Assembly (NCBI GenBank): GCA_913045175.1
Contig: CAJWQG010000001.1
Span: 62,001 to 126,000, forward strand
Origin: an uncultured Gammaproteobacteria bacterium
GTDB lineage: Bacteria; Pseudomonadota; Gammaproteobacteria; Pseudomonadales; Azotimanducaceae
Reading direction: 5' to 3'
DNA length: 64,000 bases
Made by a program: the position numbers and the translations under genes. Under the pieces are notes generated by a model. That model was not told the origin of the DNA, ran no database searches, and worked only from the letters and a program-made list of their open reading frames with translations. Shown here piece after piece: positions 44,059 through 51,874 of this stretch. Positions within the stretch are counted from its first letter, which is position 1; every line of letters starts with the position of its first letter.

Positions 44059-44894
44059 CATTGGTATGCCGAAGCGTGACGCCTCAGCATCGCTGCGCTT
44101 TGGGGCAATTGCTCTTCATTGAGCCCGTGCAGGATGACAGGGACGTTGAAGGATAGACCGCAGAGCAGTTTCACATAGTGCGCGTAGTCGAGCTTGCCGT
44201 TGCCTGCTGGCAGGTGCCCCGCATCGCCACCATGGTCCAGGTCTTTGCCGTGGGCAATGGCAACGTGGTCACCTAAAAGGTCAAAGGCTTCGTCGAGTAC
44301 TTCGGTCATGCGCTCCAGATCGTCCTTGCCAAAAATATTGGCGGCATCCATCACGACTTTCAGTCTTGGTGAAGCCATCTCATCAATCAGGCGGCGACTC
44401 AGGCGCGCGTTTTGACAAACGTTGTTGTACTCAGGTTCGAACGCGATATCGACACCGGCCGCTTCGGCTGCAGGCAAGATTTTCTCTAACGTATTGCGCA
44501 ATGTTTTCCAGGTTTCTTCGGACTGGTTGTCCGGGTGATCTCTCCACATACTCTCTGGATTACGCGAGCCTGTGCAGGTCGCGATCACGTTTGTGCCAAT
44601 CTTGGCGCAGGCAGGAATTATCATCAGAACCTTGTCGATTGCCTTCTGCCGTTTCTCCTCATCGATATCGACCATATTGGAGTTACCAGCAACAGCGGCA
44701 ACGACCATATCGCGCTTCTTGAACTCAGCGCCTGCATAGGTAGCGATCTCATCAATGACTTCAGGCAAGGGACCTGATGGGTGTGCTGACCCCCAGTTAA
44801 ACTGAAGGTGGCGAATATCGTGTTCGAGACTGGCGTCGAGGGATTCCTCGAGTGTCGGCCGCTGAAAAGTGCCTGACATGGTGCCTACTTGCAT
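44058..44894 (-). CDS. Sugar phosphate isomerase/epimerase (xylose-isomerase-like TIM barrel)
   Basis: TIM-barrel protein of 278 aa of the AP-endonuclease-2/xylose-isomerase-like family. Metal-ligand candidates are Glu in DIAFEPEYNNV (about residue 150), Asp in LKVVMDAANIFG (about 185), His in VAIAHGKDLDHGGD (about 215), and Glu near the C-terminus in HGLNEEQLPQ. The sequence RHLQFNWGSAHPSG opens the barrel. Members isomerise or epimerise sugars, inosose or tagatose-like compounds. It is the first gene of the operon isomerase, Gfo/Idh oxidoreductase, yejA-like; this pairing is common in inositol- or rare-sugar catabolism. Its start at 44894 is 100 bp from the acyl-CoA-dehydrogenase-like gene. 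Confidence 0.85.
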   Translation of the reverse strand: MQVGTMSGTFQRPTLEESLDASLEHDIRHLQFNWGSAHPSGPLPEVIDEIATYAGAEFKKRDMVVAAVAGNSNMVDIDEEKRQKAIDKVLMIIPACAKIGTNVIATCTGSRNPESMWRDHPDNQSEETWKTLRNTLEKILPAAEAAGVDIAFEPEYNNVCQNARLSRRLIDEMASPRLKVVMDAANIFGKDDLERMTEVLDEAFDLLGDHVAIAHGKDLDHGGDAGHLPAGNGKLDYAHYVKLLCGLSFNVPVILHGLNEEQLPQSAAMLRRHASAYQ

Positions 44895-44954
44895 AATTGA
44901 TCCTTGGTTTTCGTTGGAGAGATCTGCGTCTGTATCACTGGTGAATAAGACGCC

Positions 44955-44973
44955 TGAGGGGGATTTTCCCTCA
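44955..44973 (-). terminator. Possible terminator hairpin after the acyl-CoA-dehydrogenase-like gene
   Basis: A 6-bp stem (TGAGGG/CCCTCA) with two further possible wobble pairs around ATT. It lies 22 bases past the stop of the minus-strand gene at 44995-45795 and before the isomerase gene. No T-run follows, so efficiency is doubtful. Confidence 0.35.
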
Positions 44974-44994
44974 TACTTTAACCCGCAACGCGAT

Positions 44995-45795
44995 TTAATC
45001 TGACTGCGTCAGTGCCTCCAGATTGGCGCGATACATACCCAATAGTCCACCGCTTGTGGACCAGTCCGTTGAGGGTAACTCGGCGGCACACGCCTTGCCC
45101 ACAGACTTCAACCGCTGATGACAGCCAAGCAACCCGTTTGCGTCTTGGGTGAACCCGGCGCTGTAGATGTCGTGCAGTGCGTTCACTATGTCTGACAGCT
45201 GAGATCTTCCTACCGCATACTGAGCCCAGAGAAAGCCGCAAGCGGACACCGTAACAAAAAATGGTTCCGCAATACGAAAGTCACTTACGCGATGGTCGCG
45301 AACGTAGTCGGATTTCTGAATCACGACATCCTTGAACGCAGCCATACCCTGGCTCAGATCGCCTAGAAATGCTGGCGATTCCCGATGGGTGAGTGAGATA
45401 CCTTCACGGTCTGCTGGTACATGGATGATGCTATCCCCAACCGTGACCAGCAGGCCATCAACAGTCTTGCTGGACGCAATCCACGATTTGTTGCCCTGTA
45501 AGCGGCTATTCTCGTCAATCGAAGCCCCCGGGTACTCACCGGTTCGGTCTTCTGAAGCCGCGTAACTGATGAATCGGCCCGAGGGTAGTCCATCAAAGCA
45601 AGCGCGCACTGCGCTCTGATATGCGGCCAGGAATACCCAGGACAGGCGATCGGCGATCAGTCCGCCCTGCAATGCAGCAAGGAACAGATCGGATGTCGTT
45701 ATACGCTGCCAGGCTACTTTGTAGGACTGCTCGTCAGGATACTCGGCAGGTAAGTGGTCCGAGTACATAGCTTCAAGGGATTCAATAATAGTCAC
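44995..45795 (-). CDS. Short acyl-CoA-dehydrogenase-like protein
   Basis: A 266-aa protein that matches the acyl-CoA dehydrogenase family in its middle region: the phrase LQGNKSWIASSKTVDGLLVTVGD resembles the typical NGxKxWITNA stretch of the FAD-binding beta domain (about residues 95-120). Flanking helices (GGLIADRLSWVFLAAYQSAV) are compatible. True members are about 380 aa, and the usual C-terminal catalytic-base domain (RMYADARxxRI type) is not seen, so FAD binding and activity are uncertain. It is a single gene, 22 bases downstream of the phosphoesterase gene on the same strand. It could be a regulator-like relative or a decaying gene. Confidence 0.6.
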   Translation of the reverse strand: MTIIESLEAMYSDHLPAEYPDEQSYKVAWQRITTSDLFLAALQGGLIADRLSWVFLAAYQSAVRACFDGLPSGRFISYAASEDRTGEYPGASIDENSRLQGNKSWIASSKTVDGLLVTVGDSIIHVPADREGISLTHRESPAFLGDLSQGMAAFKDVVIQKSDYVRDHRVSDFRIAEPFFVTVSACGFLWAQYAVGRSQLSDIVNALHDIYSAGFTQDANGLLGCHQRLKSVGKACAAELPSTDWSTSGGLLGMYRANLEALTQSD

Positions 45796-45817
45796 TTTAG
45801 TAAGCTGTCCTCAGCCG

Positions 45818-46528
45818 CTAGATACTGTCGCGAGGCCCCCAGGACCATTGGTGTTTATACTCGTTCTCGTTGAGCTTTAATTCCTGCGTTACGTGAAAGA
45901 GTATGCTGTGGTCATAGGAAATTCTGCCCAGGGATAACGTTCCATCTGAAATCGTTGCGTAGTGCGCAGTCTGATCCAAATCGTCGGGCCTGCGATAGGA
46001 GCCACTGCCCGGATTCATCCAGAGCAGGTCATCGCTCAGGTGGTGGATTGCCTGCCGATGGGTGTGGCCCAATAGCAGCCTTGTGTATTTGGCTCCTGAA
46101 AATCGGTCCTGTCGAAATTTCTCGTATTGTTGCAGGCTTTTGATCTCTCGATATTTGTCGTAGATGTGGGTTAGCGCATAGCTGAATCCATCAGCCGAGA
46201 ATGTCAGTGTCTCCGGCAGTTGTTCCAGAAACGTAATGTCAGATTCATTCAATAGGCTGACATTGTGTTCTGCCCAGGTGCGATCTTCGGTCGTTAGATT
46301 ATCGAGAGCCATACTTTCTCGATATAGCTTACTGACCCAGGCGTCATGATTACCTTGAACCGAGTGCGCGTCGTGTGCACGGACCCAGTCCAGCACTTCC
46401 TTTGGATAGGGACCGTAGTCGACAAGATCGCCTACGCAGTAGACTTGTTCGCTGTCATTTTCTCGGGCCCAAATGGCTTCCAATGCATGGATGTTGCTGT
46501 GGATGTCGGACAAGATCAGGACTTTCAT
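45818..46528 (-). CDS. Metallophosphoesterase (YfcE/MJ0936-like)
   Basis: Calcineurin-like phosphoesterase, 236 aa. All five metal-binding motifs are present: SDIHSNIHALEAI (residues 7-19), VGDLVDYGPYP (about 32), VQGNHDAW (about 60), a His in ALTHIYD (about 115), and LGHTHRQ (about 152). Such enzymes hydrolyse phosphodiesters or phosphomonoesters with two metal ions (often Mn) in the cytoplasm. The C-terminal tail from about residue 200 is variable. It starts a minus-strand pair with the acyl-CoA-dehydrogenase-like gene. The substrate cannot be named from sequence. Confidence 0.92.
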   Translation of the reverse strand: MKVLILSDIHSNIHALEAIWARENDSEQVYCVGDLVDYGPYPKEVLDWVRAHDAHSVQGNHDAWVSKLYRESMALDNLTTEDRTWAEHNVSLLNESDITFLEQLPETLTFSADGFSYALTHIYDKYREIKSLQQYEKFRQDRFSGAKYTRLLLGHTHRQAIHHLSDDLLWMNPGSGSYRRPDDLDQTAHYATISDGTLSLGRISYDHSILFHVTQELKLNENEYKHQWSWGPRDSI

Positions 46529-46688
46529 GAATGCTGTCGGGCTATGAGGTGAAGCGTGATCCTAATCTGGTTAGCCGTGGAATCGCAACCAGGGATAAAA
46601 ACCGTGCTGATTTGCGCTGCCGATTCCGTCAGAATACGATGCGCCTCGCGAGGATCAATGACCAGCAGCCAACTACCAGGAGGAACCA

Positions 46689-47426
46689 ATGTCTGAGCCC
46701 AATACCGATGTTATTAAGCAACTCGCTCCCACGGGTACCCTCAGGGCTGCCCTAAACATGAACAACTTTTTGCTCGTCGTTGGGGAAAACGAGGCAGGCC
46801 AGCCCATTGGACCGTCCCCAGATATGGCTGCCGCTATCGCGGAGGCCCTGGGCGTGTCCCTGCAACTGGTACCATTCCGCTCGCCAAGCGATATCACTGC
46901 GGCAGCGGGATCAGGTCAGTGGGATATCGCCAACATCGGCGCTGAATCACAACGTGCAAAGGTGATGGATTTTACGCCCGCGTATTGCGAAATCGAGGCA
47001 AACTACCTGGTGCCCGCGGGCTCCTCGTTGCAGTCGGTCGAAGACGTCGACCGATCGGGAGTAACTATTAGTGCACCGGCGGGCAGCGCCTACAGCCTGT
47101 GGCTTGAGAACAACATCCAATATGCAGATCTCCGGCTCGTTAAGGGCAATGCAGTTGAACAATTCACGCAGGACGGTCTTGATGCGCTCGCCGGACTGCG
47201 CAGTCAGCTTGTCACGATAGAGCAGGAAATAGCGGGATCACGCGTATTACCGGGACAGTTTACTGCTGTGCAGCAGGCGGTTGCGGTCAACAAAGGCCGT
47301 GCGGAGGCGCTGTCGTGGCTCATCGACTTTGTTGAGACCAGCAAATCGAGCGGCCAGGTTGCCGGTTTCATTGCCGCACATGGCGTCGAAGAACAATTGT
47401 CAGTCGCGCCGCCGGCGACAAGCTGA
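46689..47426 (+). CDS. Family-3 solute-binding protein without signal peptide
   Basis: A 245-aa protein with the fold of amino-acid-type periplasmic binding proteins (SBP_bac_3): LAPTGTLRAALNMNN, DMAAAIAEALGVSLQLVPF, IANIGAESQRAKVMDFTPAY (family AR..D/F..PY motif with the carboxylate-binding Arg), and RSGVTISAPAGSAYSLWL. There is no signal peptide: the fold begins about nine residues after Met, and the AGGAGG ribosome site fixes ATG 46689. So it should stay in the cytoplasm, or be a sensor or ligand carrier. It is followed after 15 bases by paralog B of the PEP-synthase-like enzymes, with its own GAGGAG site, and no permease or ATPase gene is nearby. A partner role in that enzyme's reaction is my inference. 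Confidence 0.85.
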   Translation: MSEPNTDVIKQLAPTGTLRAALNMNNFLLVVGENEAGQPIGPSPDMAAAIAEALGVSLQLVPFRSPSDITAAAGSGQWDIANIGAESQRAKVMDFTPAYCEIEANYLVPAGSSLQSVEDVDRSGVTISAPAGSAYSLWLENNIQYADLRLVKGNAVEQFTQDGLDALAGLRSQLVTIEQEIAGSRVLPGQFTAVQQAVAVNKGRAEALSWLIDFVETSKSSGQVAGFIAAHGVEEQLSVAPPATS

Positions 47427-47441
47427 TCGAGGAGTAATTAA

Positions 47442-50111
47442 ATGCCTGAAGGGCACGTGCTGCCACTTGATACAAGTGATGCTGCGCTAGATGTGGTTGG
47501 GGGGAAGGGTAAATCACTAGCTGCGATGGCGTCGGCCGGAATGAGCGTACCCAAAGGGTTCTACGTGACCACATCTGCGTACCGGCAGTATGTCGCTGAT
47601 GGCAACCTGCAAACTACAATTCTGGATTTGGCAAAACCGAGTACTAGCGGCAGGACGCTATCGTTTGATTCAGCGGCCCAGAGTATTCAGGCGTTATTCG
47701 AGCGGGCACCGTTACGCGAGGAGGTCATTGACCAGATTCGGCAAGCCTATGCCTCCCTGGAAGGAGACAATCCTGCCGTCGCCGTACGATCTTCGGCAAA
47801 CGCTGAAGACCTGCCAGACATGTCGTTTGCGGGCCAGCAGGACACCTATCTGAATGTTCGCGGTGAGGATGCGTTAATCGAAACGGTGCGCAATTGCTGG
47901 GCGTCACTCTGGACACCTCGAGCAATCAGTTATCGCCATGAAATGGGGATCAAACACGACGAGGTCGCGATGGCCGTGGTGGTGCAAATTATGGTGCCGT
48001 CTGACGTCTCCGGAATTCTATTCACCGCCAATCCTGCCACCGGTGAACGCTCGGAAATGATTATCAACGCAAGCTATGGCCTGGGAGAGGCGGTGGTCGG
48101 TGGCCACGTTGCCGCTGACACATTTATAGTGGAGCGGGGTTCGTTTTCAGTAAAAGACACGATCATTGGTGCGAAGGAACAGAAAATTGTTTCCGATGGC
48201 GATCAGGGTACACGCCTTGAAGACATTGCAGCGGACAAGCGTGACGAGACTTCTTTGTCTGAAAGCGCGTTAAAGGAACTGACCACCATTGCTGTACGGA
48301 TCGAGGAAATATTTGGCGGTCTGCCTCTGGATATCGAGTGGGCTTTTCACAACGAGCAACTTTGGCTGTTACAGGCCCGTGCGATCACGAACCTGCCACC
48401 CCCGCCGCTTAGTGATGTGCGCTGGGAACCCCAGGAGCCAGGTTCCTTTCTGATGCGTAACCAGGTCGTAGAGTTTATGCCTGGCCCGTTATCTCCTTTG
48501 TTCGAGGAGCTATACATTCCGGCGGTTGATGAAGGTTTTGCCCTGAGGCGAGACTGGCTAGATGGTACAACTGATGGTCTGGAACGGGCCGCGAACTACC
48601 CGCGCCGCTGGCGTCACGACAAGCTGCCCGTCTATCTGGCAACGATTGAACAATGGCATCAGCTGGACATCGCGAATGCAGAAGATGAGAAGCTGCTTGA
48701 TGGTATCTGTAAACTGACCAGGGCAGACGGTCACTACTGGGAAGCCGCCAATAGCGTGCTTGCGTTACCCCGATGGCAGGATCAAGCCTTGCAGAATTTC
48801 CTGCAGCAACATGCGCCGGATGCAGGTTTCACCAGTGGGATGTTGTTAGATGCTTCCAACTCAAAGACGATGCAGGCGCAGATGGATCTGTGGGCAATAG
48901 CGCGCAAGATTCAATCGAATGCGTCCCTGAATGAACTGGTGATCAGAACGCCTGCATCCAGATTACTGTCGGAGATAAAATCACATCCGGAAGGTGGTGC
49001 TGTGACTGATGCGCTGGTGCATTATCTCAGCCAGTATGGGCATTCGATTTACTCACTGGATTACGCTGAACCGACGCCATGTCAGGATCCCACACCGGTA
49101 TTGTCCGCGCTAAAGACTCAGGTGCAGGACCGAACTTACAATCCGATTGCGCAACAGGCGGAGGTAGATGACAGACGTCAGCAAGCTCTGCGTGAAATCA
49201 CCCAATACTTCAAAGGTCGCTTACGCTGGCAATTTCGATGGCGCCTGTTTTGGGCTCAGCGCTTCTATGCAAATCGTGATGAAGGCCAGTTCTATGTGGG
49301 CGCTGCCTGGCCTGTGTTGCAACAACTGGCACTTGAGCTTGGCGAGCGGTTGGTTTCGGTCGGTACGTTGGGCCGGGCAGATGACGTTTACTATCTCTTG
49401 AGTACGGAATTGTCTCAGGCGATAGACGCTCGTAAGAAGGGTGAGTCAGTGCGGGACTTGCTACAAAAAACAATTGAACGAAAGGCATTGCGTGAGGCGC
49501 AAAAGCGACTGACGCCGCCGGAAAGAATCGTCCCGCCGAAGCCTGACGGTCAAGCAGCGGTACCTGACGATAAGACGGACAATGTTTACCAGGGAACTGC
49601 GGTTAGTCCGGGCAAGATCACTGCTGAAATTAGCGTCATCCAAACGCCGGCAGATTTCGAGCAAATGATGCCTAACAGCATTCTGGTCTGTCCGTTCACC
49701 ACACCTGCGTGGACGCAGCTATTCTCTCACGCAGTGGGCCTGGTAACTGATATTGGCAGCATTACCTCACATGGATCCATCGTTGCCCGGGAATACGGTA
49801 TTCCTGCAGTGTTGGGCCTGGGCGATATCTCCAAGCGACTGGTTAGTGGGCAGGTCATTTCTGTCGATGGCGATGCAGGGACGGTTACGGTTGAGGAGGG
49901 TACAGTACCCACAACGAGCATGAACCAACGGGCAAAGTTTGCTGCACCAGGTGGTGCTCCGACATTCGACGGGCTGGAAACGCCTTTTCCGTTCAGGTTC
50001 TCGAAATATCAAAGGACACTGGGCCTGATAGCGCGGCCGTTCAAAGCAGCTTTCTATAGAACCATTGTCGCGATCGTTTTCCTGATTGGTGGGCCGCGGC
50101 CGATGCTCTAG
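47442..50111 (+). CDS. PEP-synthase / rifampin-phosphotransferase-like enzyme, paralog B
   Basis: Second paralog, 889 aa. ATP-grasp domain: VGGKGKSLAAMASAG near the N-terminus, the RSSANAEDLPDMSFAGQQDT segment (about residue 110), and LLQARAIT at about 310, where paralog A has RPI. The middle domain (about 320-700) lacks the charged insert of paralog A but keeps SQYGHSIYSLDYAEPTPCQD and LVSVGTLGRADDVYYL. The phospho-His domain has His at about 777 in ITSHGSIVAREYGIPAV. The end is extended by about 70 residues with a hydrophobic tail (RPFKAAFYRTIVAIVFLIGG), which might associate with membrane. As in A, the PEP barrel of PEP synthase is missing. It forms an operon with the signal-less binding protein. 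Confidence 0.85.
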   Translation: MPEGHVLPLDTSDAALDVVGGKGKSLAAMASAGMSVPKGFYVTTSAYRQYVADGNLQTTILDLAKPSTSGRTLSFDSAAQSIQALFERAPLREEVIDQIRQAYASLEGDNPAVAVRSSANAEDLPDMSFAGQQDTYLNVRGEDALIETVRNCWASLWTPRAISYRHEMGIKHDEVAMAVVVQIMVPSDVSGILFTANPATGERSEMIINASYGLGEAVVGGHVAADTFIVERGSFSVKDTIIGAKEQKIVSDGDQGTRLEDIAADKRDETSLSESALKELTTIAVRIEEIFGGLPLDIEWAFHNEQLWLLQARAITNLPPPPLSDVRWEPQEPGSFLMRNQVVEFMPGPLSPLFEELYIPAVDEGFALRRDWLDGTTDGLERAANYPRRWRHDKLPVYLATIEQWHQLDIANAEDEKLLDGICKLTRADGHYWEAANSVLALPRWQDQALQNFLQQHAPDAGFTSGMLLDASNSKTMQAQMDLWAIARKIQSNASLNELVIRTPASRLLSEIKSHPEGGAVTDALVHYLSQYGHSIYSLDYAEPTPCQDPTPVLSALKTQVQDRTYNPIAQQAEVDDRRQQALREITQYFKGRLRWQFRWRLFWAQRFYANRDEGQFYVGAAWPVLQQLALELGERLVSVGTLGRADDVYYLLSTELSQAIDARKKGESVRDLLQKTIERKALREAQKRLTPPERIVPPKPDGQAAVPDDKTDNVYQGTAVSPGKITAEISVIQTPADFEQMMPNSILVCPFTTPAWTQLFSHAVGLVTDIGSITSHGSIVAREYGIPAVLGLGDISKRLVSGQVISVDGDAGTVTVEEGTVPTTSMNQRAKFAAPGGAPTFDGLETPFPFRFSKYQRTLGLIARPFKAAFYRTIVAIVFLIGGPRPML

Positions 50112-50113
50112 GA

Positions 50114-50173
50114 ATGCGCGAGCAAAGATACGAAGTCAACGGTATTGCGCATATCCAGCTGACTGTCCGGAAG
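50114..50173 (+). pseudogene. Possible remnant of a VOC/glyoxalase-type gene (N-terminus only)
   Basis: The reading frame after the paralog B gene begins MREQRYEVNGIAHIQLTVRK, which looks like the first beta strand of a VOC-superfamily protein (usual form GIAHVQLTV followed by an SDLERS-type stretch). After about 20 residues the similarity stops and the frame runs as antisense of an esterase remnant. If right, the rest was deleted. Weak call, since 20 residues are little evidence. Confidence 0.35.
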
Positions 50174-50199
50174 ACCACATGGGCTGATTTAGGTGGGAT

Positions 50200-50649
50200 T
50201 TACTTCCTGAGATTTGCCAATACTTGCGCTGGGACGGGATCGTCTGTCGGTCCGTTTAGTGTGCGAGCAAGAAAGCCCAACATATGCACAAAGCGTGGAG
50301 GGACTGTATTGCCGACGTGGTTTGCGCCGAGTACCAATCGGTATTCGTGCCGGATACCGTTGTGCAACAGCGTCTGATGCAGAAACTCAGCACCCTCATT
50401 AAGCAGGAAAAAGTGGTCAGTGCCGGCTTCAAGATAGATACTAATGCCCGACGTCTTGATGTTCTCAGCGTTGTCCATGACGATCTGGTTCGGATTGTTC
50501 TCGTTCCAGTAGGCATTTGGTGGCGTCCCATAACGTTCTTGCAACACCGCAGGCGGCTGGAAGGCTATGTTTTTTGGCGGCAGGTCGGCGAGGTCCAGAA
50601 CGGGCATGACAGCGGGCTCCATGGCCACCATCGCCAGGAATCTCCCCCC
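50200..50649 (-). pseudogene. Truncated alpha/beta-hydrolase (esterase) remnant, C-terminal half
   Basis: A minus-strand frame reads as the C-terminal part of an alpha/beta-hydrolase: AMVAMEPAVMPVLDLADL, PPNAYWNENNPNQIV, then ISIYLEAGTDHFFLLNEG with the likely catalytic Asp, and VLGANHVGNTVPPRF with the likely His. The nucleophile half (GxSxG) that should precede is absent; upstream the frame goes through unrelated sequence and overlaps the start of the M28-like gene at 50692. An in-frame ATG at 50745 gives a 181-aa frame, but its first 35 residues have no hydrolase character. Together with the VOC remnant it marks a deletion junction. Confidence 0.7.
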
Positions 50650-50675
50650 GATGGCTTCTTTTGGCGTCAATATAC

Positions 50676-50680
50676 GGAGG
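50676..50680 (+). promoter_or_regulatory. Ribosome binding site for TTG start at 50692
   Basis: GGAGG with 11 bases to TTG 50692 (a second GGTGG lies 6 bases ahead). It supports the TTG as start of the M28-like gene. Confidence 0.55.
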
Positions 50681-50691
50681 GGTGGAAATAA

Positions 50692-51834
50692 TTGAAAAAG
50701 AGAATCGCCGAGACCATTGAACAATTCGATGCCCAGGGTATTCACAGAACCGGTACCGAGGTGGACCTTGTCTCAGCTAACTGGCTGGCATCGAAGATGC
50801 GTTCATTCGGGGCGTTACCACTCAGGGAGTCATTTAGTTTCGATCGTCTGGATGTGACAGAAGCCTGCCTTGTCGCTGGTAGGCTTCGGGTTGAGGGTGT
50901 ACCACTTTATGATTGTTCTTATACAACAGCAGGAGGGGTTGTCGGCAGGTTGGGCATGTTGGGCGAAGATGCCGACATAGCGTTGACCATAGTGCCTGCG
51001 AGGGACCGGAAAGAGCAGGAGCGAGTAGTTGAAGCCCGTCGCCAGAACAGGTATCGGGCAATCGTTGTGGTGACAGCTGAAGAGTTACCTGCTCAGGGCG
51101 TGGCTGCAGGGAATGCAGAACAGTTTCTGAAGCCTTTTGGTCCGCCGGTTTTGCAGATTCCTCATGAGCATTGGCCTGTGCTTTCCGATTACGCCAAAAG
51201 AGGTAGGGATGTTCGTCTCATCGCAGCCGCGCAATGCGTAGAATCTGAGGCGATTAACATTGGTGCCAAGATCGAGGGTACGGAAGAAGGCCTGGACCCG
51301 CTTGTCGTAATGACACCTAGGAGTGGGTGGTGGCAATGCGCATCAGAGCGAGGTGGTGGTATCGCCGCCTTTCTCGAGATAGTAAAACTTTTCTCGGACG
51401 CACGGCCCAGACGGCCAGTGATATTCACCGCCAACACAGGGCACGAACTCGGGCACATTGGCCTTGACAACTTTCTTAAAGATAATTCAGCACTACCGTC
51501 AACTGCACACTGCTGGATTCATCTTGGCGCAAACTTCGCAGCGGTTGATGCGCCAGTGATCCTGCAGTTCTCAGATGATCGAATTGAAGCGCTTGCTGAC
51601 GAAATGTTGCAACAGAATCCTGTTGATGTTGGCGTTACAGTCCCTCCCGGTACCCGTCCGTTAGGTGAGGCGAGTAATGTCTATGACCACGAGGGGCGCT
51701 ATTGTTCAATCATTGGCGGCAATGACCTTTTTCATCACCCATCGGATAGATGGCCAGATGCGGTTGATCTCGATAAAACTATGCGCTGCATACGGTTTAT
51801 CCTGGCGACAGTACACAGGCTGGCAAATGGGTGA
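50692..51834 (+). CDS. M28-like peptidase-fold protein with altered metal-ligand motifs
   Basis: Protein of 380 aa resembling M28 aminopeptidase-like hydrolases. Residues 1-110 match the entry region, 110-190 a PA-like insertion (PVLQIPHEHWPVLSDYAKRG), and 195-380 the peptidase fold. Canonical ligands are changed: the H-x-D motif position reads VVMTPRSGWWQC, the metal-bridging Asp position SERGGG, the Glu-Glu pair position TANTGHELGHIG, and the Asp site WIHLGANF. Only the final HHPSD motif near residue 355 looks normal. So peptidase activity is doubtful; a different metal chemistry or a non-catalytic role is possible. The start is TTG at 50692. It stands alone between gene debris and a convergent PhyH gene. 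Confidence 0.72.
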   Translation: MKKRIAETIEQFDAQGIHRTGTEVDLVSANWLASKMRSFGALPLRESFSFDRLDVTEACLVAGRLRVEGVPLYDCSYTTAGGVVGRLGMLGEDADIALTIVPARDRKEQERVVEARRQNRYRAIVVVTAEELPAQGVAAGNAEQFLKPFGPPVLQIPHEHWPVLSDYAKRGRDVRLIAAAQCVESEAINIGAKIEGTEEGLDPLVVMTPRSGWWQCASERGGGIAAFLEIVKLFSDARPRRPVIFTANTGHELGHIGLDNFLKDNSALPSTAHCWIHLGANFAAVDAPVILQFSDDRIEALADEMLQQNPVDVGVTVPPGTRPLGEASNVYDHEGRYCSIIGGNDLFHHPSDRWPDAVDLDKTMRCIRFILATVHRLANG

Positions 51835-51874
51835 TTTCTGCCGGCAAGGCCGCAAAAATAGACGACGGGCTTGC

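Noticed and set aside
47442-50111. Housekeeping PEP synthase (ppsA) for paralog B and paralog A
   Set aside because: Domain order lacks the C-terminal PEP-binding barrel and the His domain is at the end, so a ppsA label would mislead.
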